Below, in pieces: positions 29,695-42,400 of a DNA stretch of 64,000 nucleotides. This stretch comes from Amoebophrya sp. A120. Taxonomy: Eukaryota > Sar > Dinophyceae > Syndiniales > Amoebophryaceae. Position 1 is the stretch's first letter. Each line of letters starts with the position of its first letter. The stretch lies in NCBI GenBank assembly GCA_905178155.1, contig CAJINV010000017.1:736722-800721 (forward strand), written 5' to 3'. Below the pieces are notes generated by a model. That model made no database searches. It had not been told where the DNA came from and saw only the letters and a program-made list of their open reading frames with translations. The position numbers were made by a program, and so were the translations under genes.

Positions 29695-32600
29695 ATGGAG
29701 GATTCGACCGGGGAGACTGCTTCTACCGTGTCACCTTCCCGGAGAGTAGCAGATGGCGCAGCTGCTAGCGCATCTCCGAAAACAAGTGCGGAAGATCGTC
29801 CAACCACCGATTCCGCTGGTGCTTCACTTTCTTCCACCCCACCGCAGCTGCCCGATTGGAAACTGGAGGAATTTTACACGGTCAACGCGAAGTCCATCGG
29901 GAAAGGCGCCTACGCAGAGGTGAAAAAGGTCGTTCATCGGCCGACCAACGATGTCTACGCCATGAAGTCGATTTTGAAAAAGCAAATCGCGGAAAAAATG
30001 CTGGAAAAGCAGGTTCTGCGGGAAGTCGAAGTGCACCTAAGGGCCACCAATCCAGATTTGGATACAACTTCGACTAATTCGATCGCACAGAGTACAACTA
30101 GGGCGGGTAAAAATGAAAGTTCGTCGTCGTCATCCGCTAGAAGAAGAACTTCCTGCGACAACATTATCCGCATGTTTCATTTCTTCGAAACTAAGGATTG
30201 GATCTACTTCATTCTGGAATTGGCAGCACACGGACATTTGTTGAAGTACATGCGGAAATTTCCCGGGCAGCGGATTGAACCGCTGGAACAGGACTGTTGC
30301 CGGTTTTTCAAGGAGGTTTTGCAGGGCGTGTCGTTTCTCCACGAGAAGCTGGATGTGATTCATCGAGATCTGAAGCCGGAGAACGTCTTGCTTTGTAATG
30401 CGAGAAATGGTGGACGAACCCGAACGGGAAGGCATGCTCAGCCAGCAGCTTCCAGCGGCTCACCTGGGATGCTGACAAGGAGCGACAAGGAAACTACAGC
30501 ACCGGTTCTGACAGCCAAAATCGCGGACTTCGGCTGGTCGCGACACTGCCACACGACCAAGGCAGTTGAAGGAACTGAAGTATTGCAACAAAATACAAAT
30601 AGTACAACAGCGCATCAAACAAATCAACGCCCCTCTGAGGTACTATCGGCTGCTGTAGCCGGCTCTGAATATAGTTCCACGACGACCGTGACAACCCCCG
30701 ACCGCCCTTCTTTCTGCGGCACCGCGGATTACTTGTCCCCCGAGATGGTCAACCAAGAATTTGCGAAAGTTGGGAAACCGAACGACATTTGGGCACTGGG
30801 GGTTTTACTGTATGAGCTCCTTACCGGGTTCCCGCCGTTTCGCGTTTTTAATGCATCAACGTCAGCAACCCAGAAGGAACTAACAAGCAAAAGCATCTTC
30901 GCGCAGCAAATGGACAAGATTCTGAAAACCGACTACCAGGACGATTTTCTCTCCACCGCGCTGACCGACAAGCTGCGCTTTCTGAAAATCACCGACCGTG
31001 CGGCAATCGACGAACGGTTGGAGCCTTTTCGTGCATTGTTGCGGCAAAAGATGCTGGTCAAGGAACCCGAGGCAAGGGTCGTGATTCGGGTTGTGGTGGA
31101 AGAGATGGAGAAAATTGTTCCAGATAATTTTATCGGAAACACGACGACCCGAGGCGGGAATGAACTTGAACTTCAGCATCAAGGTACTTCATCAAAGCCT
31201 TCCGCCTCCAAAAGTCCTCATCCCGGCACGCAGCAGGCAAAAACCCCCGTCCGCCAGCACGATCAAGAACTCTTTCTCCCTCCTACTGTTCCTCGGTTGC
31301 CGGAGCAAAGTCCTGTCGTGCCACGCAGTACTGCTGGTGCAATCGGTCCGACTGGAAGATCCGGGGGTGTCGCTTCTCCTGCATTCGGCACTACCACGCC
31401 GGAGAGTTGTGCAACTTCGAGCATCGCAAACCCAGCGACGATTTTTATTTCGCCTTTGCAGCCACCTGCTGGTGGTGGTGCTGGGGGGAATAGAAATGGA
31501 CAGAAAGTAGATGTTGGCGCTGGTGACGTCGAAAAGACGAGGTTCATGAACAGCACTGTACTACCGGCAGGAGCATCTTCAGCAGCTGCAATGCCGCAAC
31601 CGGCTGGCACTGTTGCCGACTTGAAGCAATTTCTCGCGAGCATGCAAGGCGAACGGTCACAATTGATGGGGATCGGGGAACAGGAAGAGAAAGAGGTAAA
31701 AACGGACGATGTAGTTGAAAATACGTTGGTTGTACCGTCTGGTCGTCAGCCTTCGAACAGCACTGCGCACAGGCACGATTCTCTCGAACGCACGCTATTC
31801 GACAACTATGCGGAGAAGGGAGCGGCAGCCGTGTTGGAACAGACCAGGAGCGAGGACGCAGCATCTGCAACAATTTTCGTGCCTGCAAGTAGAACGAGAA
31901 TGAAAGACGATTTGCCGGGAGGAAATGAAAATAACGGCTCATCACTAACAGAAGCAGCACCTCCCGAGGAGGACCAAACGACCTCCACGGCTGAGGAGCT
32001 GCGTTTCGTGGAGCAGTCGATGCGCCCTGAAGAACTTGCGAGACTGCTGAAGTCGATGAAGAACACAGACAAGCCTGTTCTTTCGCGACCTAATGCAGCA
32101 GCAGCTCCTGCGCCTGCGGGGGAAAATGAAAAAACAACTACTGCAAATGCTGTTTCCACCGCCGAAGGTGAAGATGTTACTCCTGTTCTACTGCCAGAAG
32201 AACAACCTTCCACCGTCGATTATTCGACCGCAGCACGACAGAACAGCGGCACGGAGAACACTTCTAACAACTACTCCGCCGAGCTGCTGTCCCATCTTCG
32301 GGGGAAGCAGGTCTTCGTCGGCGATGATAATCCGGACGACGGAAGAAGTCCGTTTTACCAGGCGAGGGTAAAACCCGACGAGATTCTGGATTCGGACGAA
32401 GAGGAAGGCGATGGAGAGTATCACAGCCGGCGGAATCTGCATGACGAATTTGATGCTCTAGGTCTAGATGCGGACGACGGGGATCTTCCGAACAAAAGCG
32501 TGAATTACCGCAAAAGCAACAAGGCCACAACCCCGGGCACGCTCTTTGCAGAAGAAGGACCTGTGCTGTCCGGGGAAAACGTAGCGCGACTGCCGCCTCC

Positions 32601-32925
32601 AACCATGGGGAATCTGAAAAGCTTGATGGGGTTTGACCAGTCTCCAAACCTGACCGCAGGGAAGAAAAACCGAGCGGATCCCCAGCAGCCGCATTCCGGC
32701 GTGTTTGTGATGGACAGGCAAAGGAAGGATAATGAAAACAGCGACGTTTATCCGCAGAAAGAAGTAGGGTTTGGTTGTAAATTTGACATAGTGCTGTCGA
32801 AAGACAGTAAGCTCGAAGATTTCGTGAATTCAGCGGATACAACTCCAGTCGAAAACCTGGATGAAACACACAAACTTACGCACGTTGCAATCAGAAATAA
32901 ACCAGCTGCAAAGCGAAAGTGTTAA
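29695..32925 (+). CDS. Aurora-like serine/threonine protein kinase with long C-terminal tail
   Basis: A single 1076-residue frame from the ATG at 29695. The kinase domain occupies about residues 58-480. The glycine loop is IGKGAYAEVKK (68-78), the catalytic lysine is Lys91 in YAMKSILKK, the loop is HRDLKPEN (223-230), and the magnesium motif is KIADFGWSR. DFG followed by Trp-Ser is the Aurora hallmark. The activation segment ends RPSFCGTADYLSPEM, like the Aurora RxTxCGTxDYxxPEM, so Ser339 is the likely phospho-site. GKPNDIWALGVLLYELLTGF follows. Low-complexity insertions lie after helix C (121-153), after HRDLKPEN (236-270), and between DFG and the CGT motif (285-335), enlarging the domain. 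The 590-residue tail is acidic and Ser/Thr/Ala-rich with no recognised domain. Aurora kinases control spindle assembly and cytokinesis. Assignment to a subtype is not possible. No intron is needed. Confidence 0.85.
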   Translation: MEDSTGETASTVSPSRRVADGAAASASPKTSAEDRPTTDSAGASLSSTPPQLPDWKLEEFYTVNAKSIGKGAYAEVKKVVHRPTNDVYAMKSILKKQIAEKMLEKQVLREVEVHLRATNPDLDTTSTNSIAQSTTRAGKNESSSSSSARRRTSCDNIIRMFHFFETKDWIYFILELAAHGHLLKYMRKFPGQRIEPLEQDCCRFFKEVLQGVSFLHEKLDVIHRDLKPENVLLCNARNGGRTRTGRHAQPAASSGSPGMLTRSDKETTAPVLTAKIADFGWSRHCHTTKAVEGTEVLQQNTNSTTAHQTNQRPSEVLSAAVAGSEYSSTTTVTTPDRPSFCGTADYLSPEMVNQEFAKVGKPNDIWALGVLLYELLTGFPPFRVFNASTSATQKELTSKSIFAQQMDKILKTDYQDDFLSTALTDKLRFLKITDRAAIDERLEPFRALLRQKMLVKEPEARVVIRVVVEEMEKIVPDNFIGNTTTRGGNELELQHQGTSSKPSASKSPHPGTQQAKTPVRQHDQELFLPPTVPRLPEQSPVVPRSTAGAIGPTGRSGGVASPAFGTTTPESCATSSIANPATIFISPLQPPAGGGAGGNRNGQKVDVGAGDVEKTRFMNSTVLPAGASSAAAMPQPAGTVADLKQFLASMQGERSQLMGIGEQEEKEVKTDDVVENTLVVPSGRQPSNSTAHRHDSLERTLFDNYAEKGAAAVLEQTRSEDAASATIFVPASRTRMKDDLPGGNENNGSSLTEAAPPEEDQTTSTAEELRFVEQSMRPEELARLLKSMKNTDKPVLSRPNAAAAPAPAGENEKTTTANAVSTAEGEDVTPVLLPEEQPSTVDYSTAARQNSGTENTSNNYSAELLSHLRGKQVFVGDDNPDDGRSPFYQARVKPDEILDSDEEEGDGEYHSRRNLHDEFDALGLDADDGDLPNKSVNYRKSNKATTPGTLFAEEGPVLSGENVARLPPPTMGNLKSLMGFDQSPNLTAGKKNRADPQQPHSGVFVMDRQRKDNENSDVYPQKEVGFGCKFDIVLSKDSKLEDFVNSADTTPVENLDETHKLTHVAIRNKPAAKRKC

Positions 32926-33473
32926 AATGAGCAACATCGTCGTGATTACGGGCATTTTTTGTTTGTGCTTCGTTTTGCACTTCTTTTCTCTGTCGTGTCT
33001 ATCGTACAAACTTCTAGAGGTCGAAGGTACAGTGTATTGATTACTTTTCTTCCTGGAGGTGGAGAGAAATCATCCTTACACGAGAGAAGACAAATTCAAA
33101 AAATTGAAACTCGAGCAGAGCCACTCACTCGAAGGGCAGGAGGATCGATGGAAAGATGTCAACTTGCTCAGGCAGTTTCGTCTCAAAGTCCTTCTTTCAA
33201 ACTGGCGGTGCAAACGCGGAATCGGAGTACTTCTGGCCATAGGGAAAATGAAATCATAAGCACTCTGGGCCGCACGCACGAAGAAGGAGAGACAAGCAAA
33301 AGTGAACGACGAACGAGAGACAAGCAAAGTCGCATATAATCTTCTTCTTGCAATAAAACTTTACTTGCTCGCTCACCAATAAAATGAAAATGTAGGAGGT
33401 TCTGGAACTGTTTTTGAAAGTCGATGTTGCTGGAAGGTAATTTCTACATTCCTTGTTGATTATCTCCACATCA
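32926..33473. other. Intergenic, nothing recognisable
   Basis: A 126-codon frame at 32959-33339 opens with a hydrophobic run but lacks an ATG at that end. I do not call it. No other signal was seen. Confidence 0.45.
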
Positions 33474-36400
33474 ATGAGTTTACGGCGTCATTTTGACCGG
33501 AAGAACCAGGAGACCAACACCATGCAGGACCTGCGGAGCTCGCTCCGGAGTCTGAGCCAGACCATGCAGGGTTTGCTCGGTCCGCAACCAACGCGACACC
33601 AGTTCGGCACGGACCAGACCCCGCCGAGGCTGAGAATACCAATTACGACAACCACGCCCTTGCGTGGGAAGAGCGTCGGTAGTTGTAACACTCCGACCAG
33701 TGGGCAAATAAAACCGCTTTCCGCAAAGGACCGCATGGTGACGAGCACGCCGAAGAGCGGTAAGAGCAGCCCGTTTTTGTTCATGAACGACAATTCCGGA
33801 GTAGCAGTGCCGTCCTCGTCGAGACAAGTCGCACAACAACCACCTTCACTTTCTGGAATAAACGCAACATTTGCCGTTCCCCAGGCCCGAACCGCGAGCG
33901 CGCAGTCCGCGTTTACAGCCCGGACGCTGTCGGGAACAACCACGAACTCCGTACTCGGTGCCTCCCGCGGTCCGACGACCAAGGCGCAGGTCCATCCAGA
34001 TGTGCACGTGACCCACGCGGAGGTCCAGGCGTATCAAATGTAAAAATGTCTGGGTCTGGAAGAATGCAACTTGTGATGCTGCGTTTGGATGTCTAAAAAA
34101 TTTGTGTTGCATGAGCACCACAAGGAAACTAATTTTTGCTGCGCGGAAAAGGCATTTTTCATGCGGAATAGGCATTGGGAAGCCCTCTACAAATCTGTGA
34201 TGCTAGATCATGCATTAGAGGCATCATGGATCATACAACATATGCATGACAAGTCTCAGAATCTTCCAGACCCAGACATTTTTACATTTGATAAGGCGGG
34301 CCGGTTGTCGATGTCCCGGATACCGCACCACGAACACGTGAAGAAGCGGCACATCATTCTCCACGGCGGGCTATCAAATGTAAAAATGTCTGGGTCTGGA
34401 AGGTTGGAACTTGTGATGCTAACTTTGGACTCTAAAAAAATCTGTATTGCATGACCAGCAATAGGAGCCCAGTTTGTGCTACGCGGGGAGGGCATTTGTC
34501 ATGCGGGATAGGCATTAAGAAGGCCTCAAAAAATATGTGATGCCAGATCATGCATTACAGACATCCTGAGTCATGTAAAATATGCATAGACAAACCTGGC
34601 AACCTTCCAGACCCAGACACTTTTACATTTGATACGGGCAAACCCCGGCGAACTCGCCTTCGAAACAAACGATCGTGAACAATGCCTCCGGTCCGCCGAG
34701 TAAGAGCAGCGTGGCCACGGTGGGAGGAGGCAGTGCAACAGCTTCGGGAGGTGCTTTTTCTGGTCCTCCAGGTGCTGGAATAGGTGCGATTGCAGGAGCT
34801 GGATCTAGTACTGTCCGCACCCCACCGTCCTCAGTGACCGCGACGCCGTTCAACACACCGCAACAGTTTAAACCGGTGCAGCTGACCGCGCGGCCGGCGG
34901 GGCAGGTGTTGCAGGTCGAGAAGGGGCATCTGGACCCCCGCCACCCGTTGTCTTCGTCCACAGAGAGCTTCGCTACGGCGAGCAAATTGGACCGGGCAGC
35001 GGCGAACGCGGTGGTGAATAGCAGCAGTAGTACTACCTCAGGTCCTCTCGTCGTCGGTGCAAACAGCACTGTGACAGCCACAACTACAACGCTATCCCCA
35101 TCCAAACGCTCCTCCTCCGCGGGGCCGGCGAAGAAGGTCAACTTCGCGTCCGGGATTGAGGGCGGGTTATCGCAAATGAGTACTACTGCATCTTCTTCGA
35201 ACATGATGTCGAATACTTCTTCCGTCGCCGGATCTATGGCCCGAAGTAGTAGTTCGGGCGTGAGCAAGATGAGATCGGCGACGAGGAGACTGCTCAAACT
35301 CCACCAAGCCCCCCAGTTTTCGGAGAACGCGTCGCCGAAACTCGCCAGATTCTCCATGAAGGAGGGCGAGAAGCCGGAGTTGCCGCACGTCTTCCGCTAT
35401 CAACTGCAATTATGTCTGGTTCTGGAAACTTGTAATGCTGTGTTGGGAATAGTGCATGCGCTGTAATGCACAGGCAAGCATGAGTAATATCTGCGCTTCT
35501 TTGTGTTGCGTTTTTCGCATGACATGACAGGCAAAAGGGTCTCTTCTTGGACACGCATCATAAACTTGTTGGTCATGCCAGACAAGCATGACAAATGCAA
35601 ATCTCGCAATCTTCCTGACCCAGACACTTTTGCATTTGATATCCGCTCGGAGTCGCCCGCTCTGCGCGACCTGGCGGTGGAGAAAGACAAGCCGCACCCG
35701 CACGTGCACACGGCGAGACAACACCTGAAGTCCGCGGTTGCCGCGGTCCGGACGAACATGCCGGTGATCCCAAAAATCGTGTTGCCGGGGCAAAAAAGAC
35801 CCATGCCGAAAAGCGGAACGCCCGTGGTGACAACTGCAACCACGCCGACAACGGATCTGACGGTGAACAACGCGGTGCCGTCCACGACCGATATTAACAG
35901 TAGAATGCTGCCGCCGGGGACCACTTCTGCTGGAGTTGCGAAGCACGAGAAGGTAGGAACCCCGGTGAACTTGAACCCGACAACGTCTTCTAGCGGTATG
36001 GCAACTTCTGCTGCAAGTAACACGACAGCTGGCAGACCGCAGCCAAAAGTGCCGGCCTCTCTACTCGTCGCGCCACAAGAAAGCATGAGTGGCAGCACAA
36101 GGACTCAGCTAGAAGTTCCTCCCCCGCTCTCTGCTCGCGGGAACAAGGGCACCACTGCAAATCCGCCAGTTCCAGAAGTGCCACCAACCATGATTCCGGA
36201 CACGACGAAGAACCTGGCGAACGTCACCCTCGACAACCTCAACGCCCATATCGACGACCACTTCACGCACAGTATCTTCACCAGTGGCGAACTGTCCGGC
36301 GACAGCGCCACCGAATCCGCAACGGCGCTCGCGACAGCGCCGACGGGGCCGTCTTCCGCGCGGTCTGGGTCACTGATCATCGACCGGCGCGGGGAAGCAA

Positions 36401-39400
36401 CTGCTGCACCGGGCGGCGGGTATCTGGCCTCCAAGCCCTTCACGGAAACCAGTCCGCGACGCGTCCCGGTTGGCGAGGGCGAAGAGCAGGCGTTTGGGGA
36501 AGTAGAAGCAGAGGAGTTCGTCGATGTGGAAGAGCAGCATACCAGTGCGCGAAGGGGACCCGCAGTAGAGCCACAATCTGCTGCTGCGACAGTACTAGAC
36601 GCCGCGAACAATTCGAAACCAGTACAACCACAGCAACAGCCTTTTGTCGCCTCTGTTGCGACCATTGATAATGAGATGGATGTTGTTGAAGTTGAGCAGG
36701 AACAAGTTGTGGCTGCGTCTGCTGTGTTGAAGATTCTCGAAGAGGAGAAAGTGCCTACAAAGGAATTGGAACAATTTCCAGACGAGGAAGCGGAACTCAG
36801 CAGCGTCGCCGGGACCTTGTTACCAGAGGCGGAAGCTATGATCGGGGCCGCTGCTGCTACAGGTGCTTCGAAGCAGGCGGTCGTGCTGACTGGAGGTGCG
36901 TCCTCGAAGCAGGCCGAAGCCCAGCAGACCAGAGACGGTTTCGTCAGCCAACGAGTCGCAAGCATCGAGGAAAGCGAGAAGAGGATGTCAGGGTTTTCAC
37001 CGGAAAGTAGACCCGCGTCTGCTAGTAAACCTAAACCGGAACAAAGACCCACATCCGCAGTCACTGCAGCACCCAAATCTTCTATTACCGCGCGACAGCA
37101 ACAAGCCGCGACTGCTCTCGCGAGACAAAAATCCGGTTCACGGTCCCCGGAGAGTCCGCGGACGCCGCCGCCGACTCGGGCGAAAAACGACGGGAATAAT
37201 AATGCGGATTTATCCGCCCGGTCCCGCACCCCGCCGTTTTCCTCCCAACAGATCCAGCCCTCGCCGATTCAGCAATTTGACACCCGAATCGTGGACGCCA
37301 TCCACGAAATCGGGGAGAAACTGAGCCAGAGCATCCGCGAGACCGTCGCACAGAGCGGGTTCTCCTCCCCGGCAGCCGGGGCCAGGATGATGCAGCGGGG
37401 GGACCAGGATCTTCAAACGGCTACTTCTATCACTGCAACCGGCGGCGCCACGCAGGTGCAGCTCGGCGGACTGAGTCCGACGCAGCGCAGGTTACTGTCT
37501 CCGGGGGCGGTGATTGTCCTGCAAGAACCGATAAGGGAGGTGATTGGGGCGGAGGAGGAAGTGTTGCGGCAGGAAGTTCTTAGTACTGGCGGTGGCCTAC
37601 CTACGGCCTCGTCCACAGCAGGAACTACACTTCTACGGGAGTCCCAGGAACAATTCTACACGCCGCAAAATGTCAGCGCAGCGTCGTCCACCGAGTTTGC
37701 GGCCAACGAACTCGCCGGTGCTATCGCGGCCGGAACTTCCCCAAGTCCTCCGACAAGGATGAACAATAAGGTGCTCGCGGAGAAACAACCTCCGATCCAG
37801 GCCAGTAGTGGCACCAGCACGCCGACCAGAACGATGAATAAAGCTCTCAACCGAGCGCGAACCACGCCTCCATATGCCACGATACCGGAGGAGGAGTTGG
37901 AGAAAATGAAAGATCAAGATGACCGGCGCCCAGACTCCCTGTCCCGTTCGCCCCGTACTAGAGGTCGGGGGTCCACCATCGAGGAGAGAGACGAGGCGAT
38001 TCAGACGTCGATTATCCGGGAAGACCGCAGCGGCAGCCGCAGTCGGCGGCCCAGCAACGAGGAGGTCTCGGTTTCCATTTCCGCCCGCCAGCACGGTGTG
38101 TCCGTGGCGTCGGACTCCGTCCGGGTTGCGGGCGCTTATTCGCCGAAGCGGATTCCGGAAGACGACCCGGACCTGCTGGAGTTGAAGGCCTTGTGGAACA
38201 GTTCGTTCCAGAACTCGCCGAGATTCAAAAAGAAGATCCTCCACTCGGACGAACGTTCGGTGCATCGATTGTACTCCCCAAGCTCCGACCGGTCCCGGTC
38301 ACATTCGTTGAGCTTGAATTTGGGTCCCGGGATGTCGGGCCCACCACCTGGTACTAGTATGTAGTGAGGTCACCGAACGGTTCTAACCGGGGAGTTTTTT
38401 TGCCATGTCCCGTGAAAAACGGCCGGCAGTTTCCAAGCGGGCGGAAGCGTTTTTGGACATAAAAAATTTGCAATTATCAAGCGGCCGGGGCTCTGCCATC
38501 AAACAAGCCCGGTCGAAAACTATCGATTCGCACTTGATAAAACGACGCAGGGGAGCCGGCAAAAGGGGCGCCCTTCTGAGGCGCCCACCCCCTTGGTTTC
38601 TGGCGATTTGGGGCGTCCAAAAAGGGGCGCGCAAAAAACGCGCCCAAAATCAGAACAGCGAAACAGCATGGCACGGCCGCGATTTCGGAGTATTTTGGGC
38701 GGCCGCGAAAGCGGCCGCCTTTTCGCCGGTTTCAGAGCCTGGGAAGCTTTGCAAAAAGCGCCGGCGTGAAAAATAAAAACGGGAAAAAGAAAAAGCGGCC
38801 CGCGCGCGCAAAGCCAATCCGCATGCTATGGGCCCGATTTTCCTTCGCTTTTTGGGCGCCCCCCGTGGCACCTGGATCGGCCCCATAGCATGGGGGCTGG
38901 CTTTCGGTAAGGAATTTCGGGAATTTGCCAAAATTTGCGACGTTTCCCAAGTGGCCGCCATACCGTGCGGCATAACGCTACTCGCGGTGGTATGGCGAGC
39001 CCATAAAAAGCAAAGCCGCGGCCAAGGCTGCGGTCGGCAAAAAAACGCCCACGACCTCACTACCCCCGCCCCGGCGGCTATATTTGGTAGTACAACTGGA
39101 GCTCCTGCATCCTCGAGGACGCGGAATAAGGGTCGTGGAAAGAGCAGGGGAGGAGGGGGAACGAATACGATGCGAAGTTCCCTGCAAAACCGGTCGTTGT
39201 TCCCAGCCAATGTGTCGCGGATCGACCAGGATCAGAGTTTGATGGAGGTGGACCAAACGCTGATCGACCAACTGAACACCAGTAATGTCAAGGGCACAGC
39301 CAGCAATCCGGGAGGCTCCTCGACCCCGGCGGATGACAGTGTTTCGATACCGAGTAGCACGAAAAGGACCAGTCCGGGTGGAGTAGCTCCTGGCGCGAAT

Positions 39401-42400
39401 GTTGGAGAAGGCGGGTCGCCTTTGGAAAATTATAGCAATTCCGTCGGGACGAGCAAAATGTCCTCGCCGGGAAGTGGGGATGTGAATATGACGACGGTAA
39501 TCTACTTGTCCTTGTGACTCTATCTGTAGTACTGCTTTACTTTTTTGTTGGTGTTTTTCTTCCTTCACGCACAAACAGTAGGCCGCTGTGTCAACATAAC
39601 TCATTGAGAATGAGTTATATAGAAATGGTCGTTCAACAGTACGACCAAGAAGCCTGAAATTTATCACGACCACCTCATCCATCTTGCACAACTCCACAGC
39701 TTGTTCCCGGCGGCTCCTCGCCAAAAGTCCGGGAGCCCGTTTCCAGCCGGGGGAACCGGTACACGAAAAAAGTGAAGGAGGACGACCCGGATCTGCTCGC
39801 GTTGAAGCAGATGTGGACGCCGTTCCAGATCCGTCCACTCGCCGCCAACCGCGGCGCCAGCCAGGACCGCGTGGTGGTGACGCACGGCGATTCGCCCTAC
39901 AAAAACACCACGCGGTCCCGAACCCAGTCCGGCTCGCCGAGTCGGAAGCGGCGGAACAGCGCCAACGGGGATGTGCTGCCGTGGAGTCAGCAGGGGATAA
40001 CTTCCGCGGGTGGTGGTGTCGGAACTGGCGTTGTTCTTGCGCCTGCACCAGCGGTTGTTTCAGAACATCAAAACCCAAACGAAGAAATAAAAAGTGCGGG
40101 GGAAGGTGGCCCTGCTCTGCCGAAAGACAGCAACGATGGTCCGGGGTTCGTGTTTTACAAGGAACAAAACACCAGTCTACTCGTTGAAGATGAAGATGAT
40201 CCGCCGGTCCTTGAACTCCCGATTCCAGCAGCGCAGGAGGAAAGCAGCAGCATGATGATCAATCAAAGTGTCCTAAAACTTGACAAAGTTGTTGTTGCAA
40301 AACAACAAGAAATAAAACGTCGAACGGGAGCAGATGCAGGAGACCAGGACGTTTCTTCAAGAGTAGAACTTGAAATAGTAACCGAGTCAAGAAACACAAA
40401 CAGTAGCAAGGAGCTGAGCGGCATGGTGACGCCGCAGATGATCGAGTCCATGTTCTCGTCCTCCAAAAACAGCAACTTTTTTGACAGCACCGGAGGACCG
40501 CAACAGCCGCTGAAAAAGCTAATCCCGGAGCAGGTGGTGGAGAGATTGCGGTCCCGCGCGATAGCTCTGAAGGCACAGCAAATGAAAGAGAGCAGTGTGG
40601 TTCCTCCTGGTGGTGGTAATTCTGCTAGTACGGAAACAGCTACGAATTATGTCGGTGCGGCACAACAAGCTGCATCGTCCACTTCTCTACTTTCAACATC
40701 CGAGCAGCCTGGAGTCGTGCACGCAAACTCGGCGTCTGCGCAGCTTGCAGCTGGAGGTCCTGGCGCGCTGCACCAGAATAAGGGTTCTCGCCCTTTATCC
40801 CGCACTTCTTCTCGCGGCCGCGGGATTGCCCCCGGTACTACGCGAATTGCAAGCGGGCTGAGTCAATCGATGGTTTTTTCCGGCACATCGACAAGCACGT
40901 CGATCAACCGCACAAACTCCGCCGGCAAGAGCGCGTTTGGTGCGCAGCGAAGCAACAGCACTGCAAACAGCCGCGGTAGACTGCAGCACCAAACTGGTGG
41001 CTTCAGCCGCAGCAGCGCTGGCGACTACGTCGTGCCTGCAAATTCCTTTGCCGCCAGCCGGGAGCGGGAGGCCGCACAGTCAACGATCAGTTTGCTGGGG
41101 GGAAACGCGAGCTTCAAAGCCGGGGTACGACGCTCCTCTTCTGTCAACGCACTAAGTGGGCGAGGAGTTGCAGCTGGACCGGCCCAGCAGCAGCACGTAG
41201 CTGTCGGCGCAAGTAGACCTAGTACAGGTCACACCGTCGAAGAGGTCCGTCGGCGAAAGGGCGGCGCGCCGTATCGTGTGCCGAGTCCGGGGAAGGGTGG
41301 ACCTTCAAATAGGAACAGCAACGGTGCGAGAAACGGGAATATCAACAGAATGTCAAGCGGGCCCAGTCAACATCACGCATACCAGCCACCGACTCGCGTC
41401 GTTAGCGTCAACATGCCATCGGTTGCCACAACAACTGGCCCACCTTCGAATTTGCGACAAGTAGCAGGATGCACAGTTACTTCTTCCGCAAGCTGCCAAC
41501 CTAAGATCCCCGCAGTTGCAGCAGAAGATGCGGCACTAGGATCGTCCAGCAACCCGAACGGCTCCCTCGTAGTTGTCCACCCGCATAAAAACAACTCATC
41601 TGCTTCTGCGCCCTCGGCCACAACCCCGGGCGCTCCGAGCACAAAACGACCCAGTCCTCTGACCAGCTCGAAGCGGGCCAGCCCTTTAACAAGTTCGAAG
41701 CGCCCCAGCCCGCTGCAGCAGCAAGACAGTACCAGGTCGCACTTGCTCAAGCTTGCGCACCAGAGGAGGCAAGGGTCTATGACTTTGTCGGAAATCCGGC
41801 AGATCAAAAGCAGGAGCAAGCAGGGGGTAATATATAAAAATGATCGCTTTTTTTTTTATTTTTAGACGTCAGCTTTTTTTCGGATGCAGAAGTCCCTCCG
41901 CAGCAGTACTTGTTACACTCTTCCTCTTGATGATTATGATTATGATGATTGGCCAGATGTTGAACGTTCTATCTCAAAAACGGAACATCAGCCGACCGCC
42001 TCCGAGGTTCGGCACCAACATGCGAAAGAGAGACGAGAAGCGATGGAGGCGGCACAGGAGGAGGTTTTGCGACAGAAGGAGCTGCGCAGGGAGAATAAGG
42101 AAATGCTGGAACGAAGGTAGGGTGAGTTTGGTCATTCAAGTCATCGAGGAATATCGCTATTGTCAGCTACTGCCCTCACTTTCTGACTAGTTTCGTGACA
42201 AAGACTACAGAGGGTACTTGTCAACTATCCCACTACCATTCGTTTCTTTTTCACGAAACAATCGGAATAAATCGGCTAAAGCAAAGAAACAATCGTATCA
42301 CAGTGTCTTCGAACAAGAGCCATCGTTTACCTTTTCCCGCACGGAGACGCAAAGCATGTCAAACCTCACCGGCTTTGACGCGGACCAGTTGCAAATGAAT

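Noticed and set aside
36105-37229. 374-codon open frame on the minus strand
   Set aside because: Mirror of the coding frame of the large Ser/Thr-rich gene. Its content is complementary low complexity, and the plus frame has the repeat motif and consistent phases.
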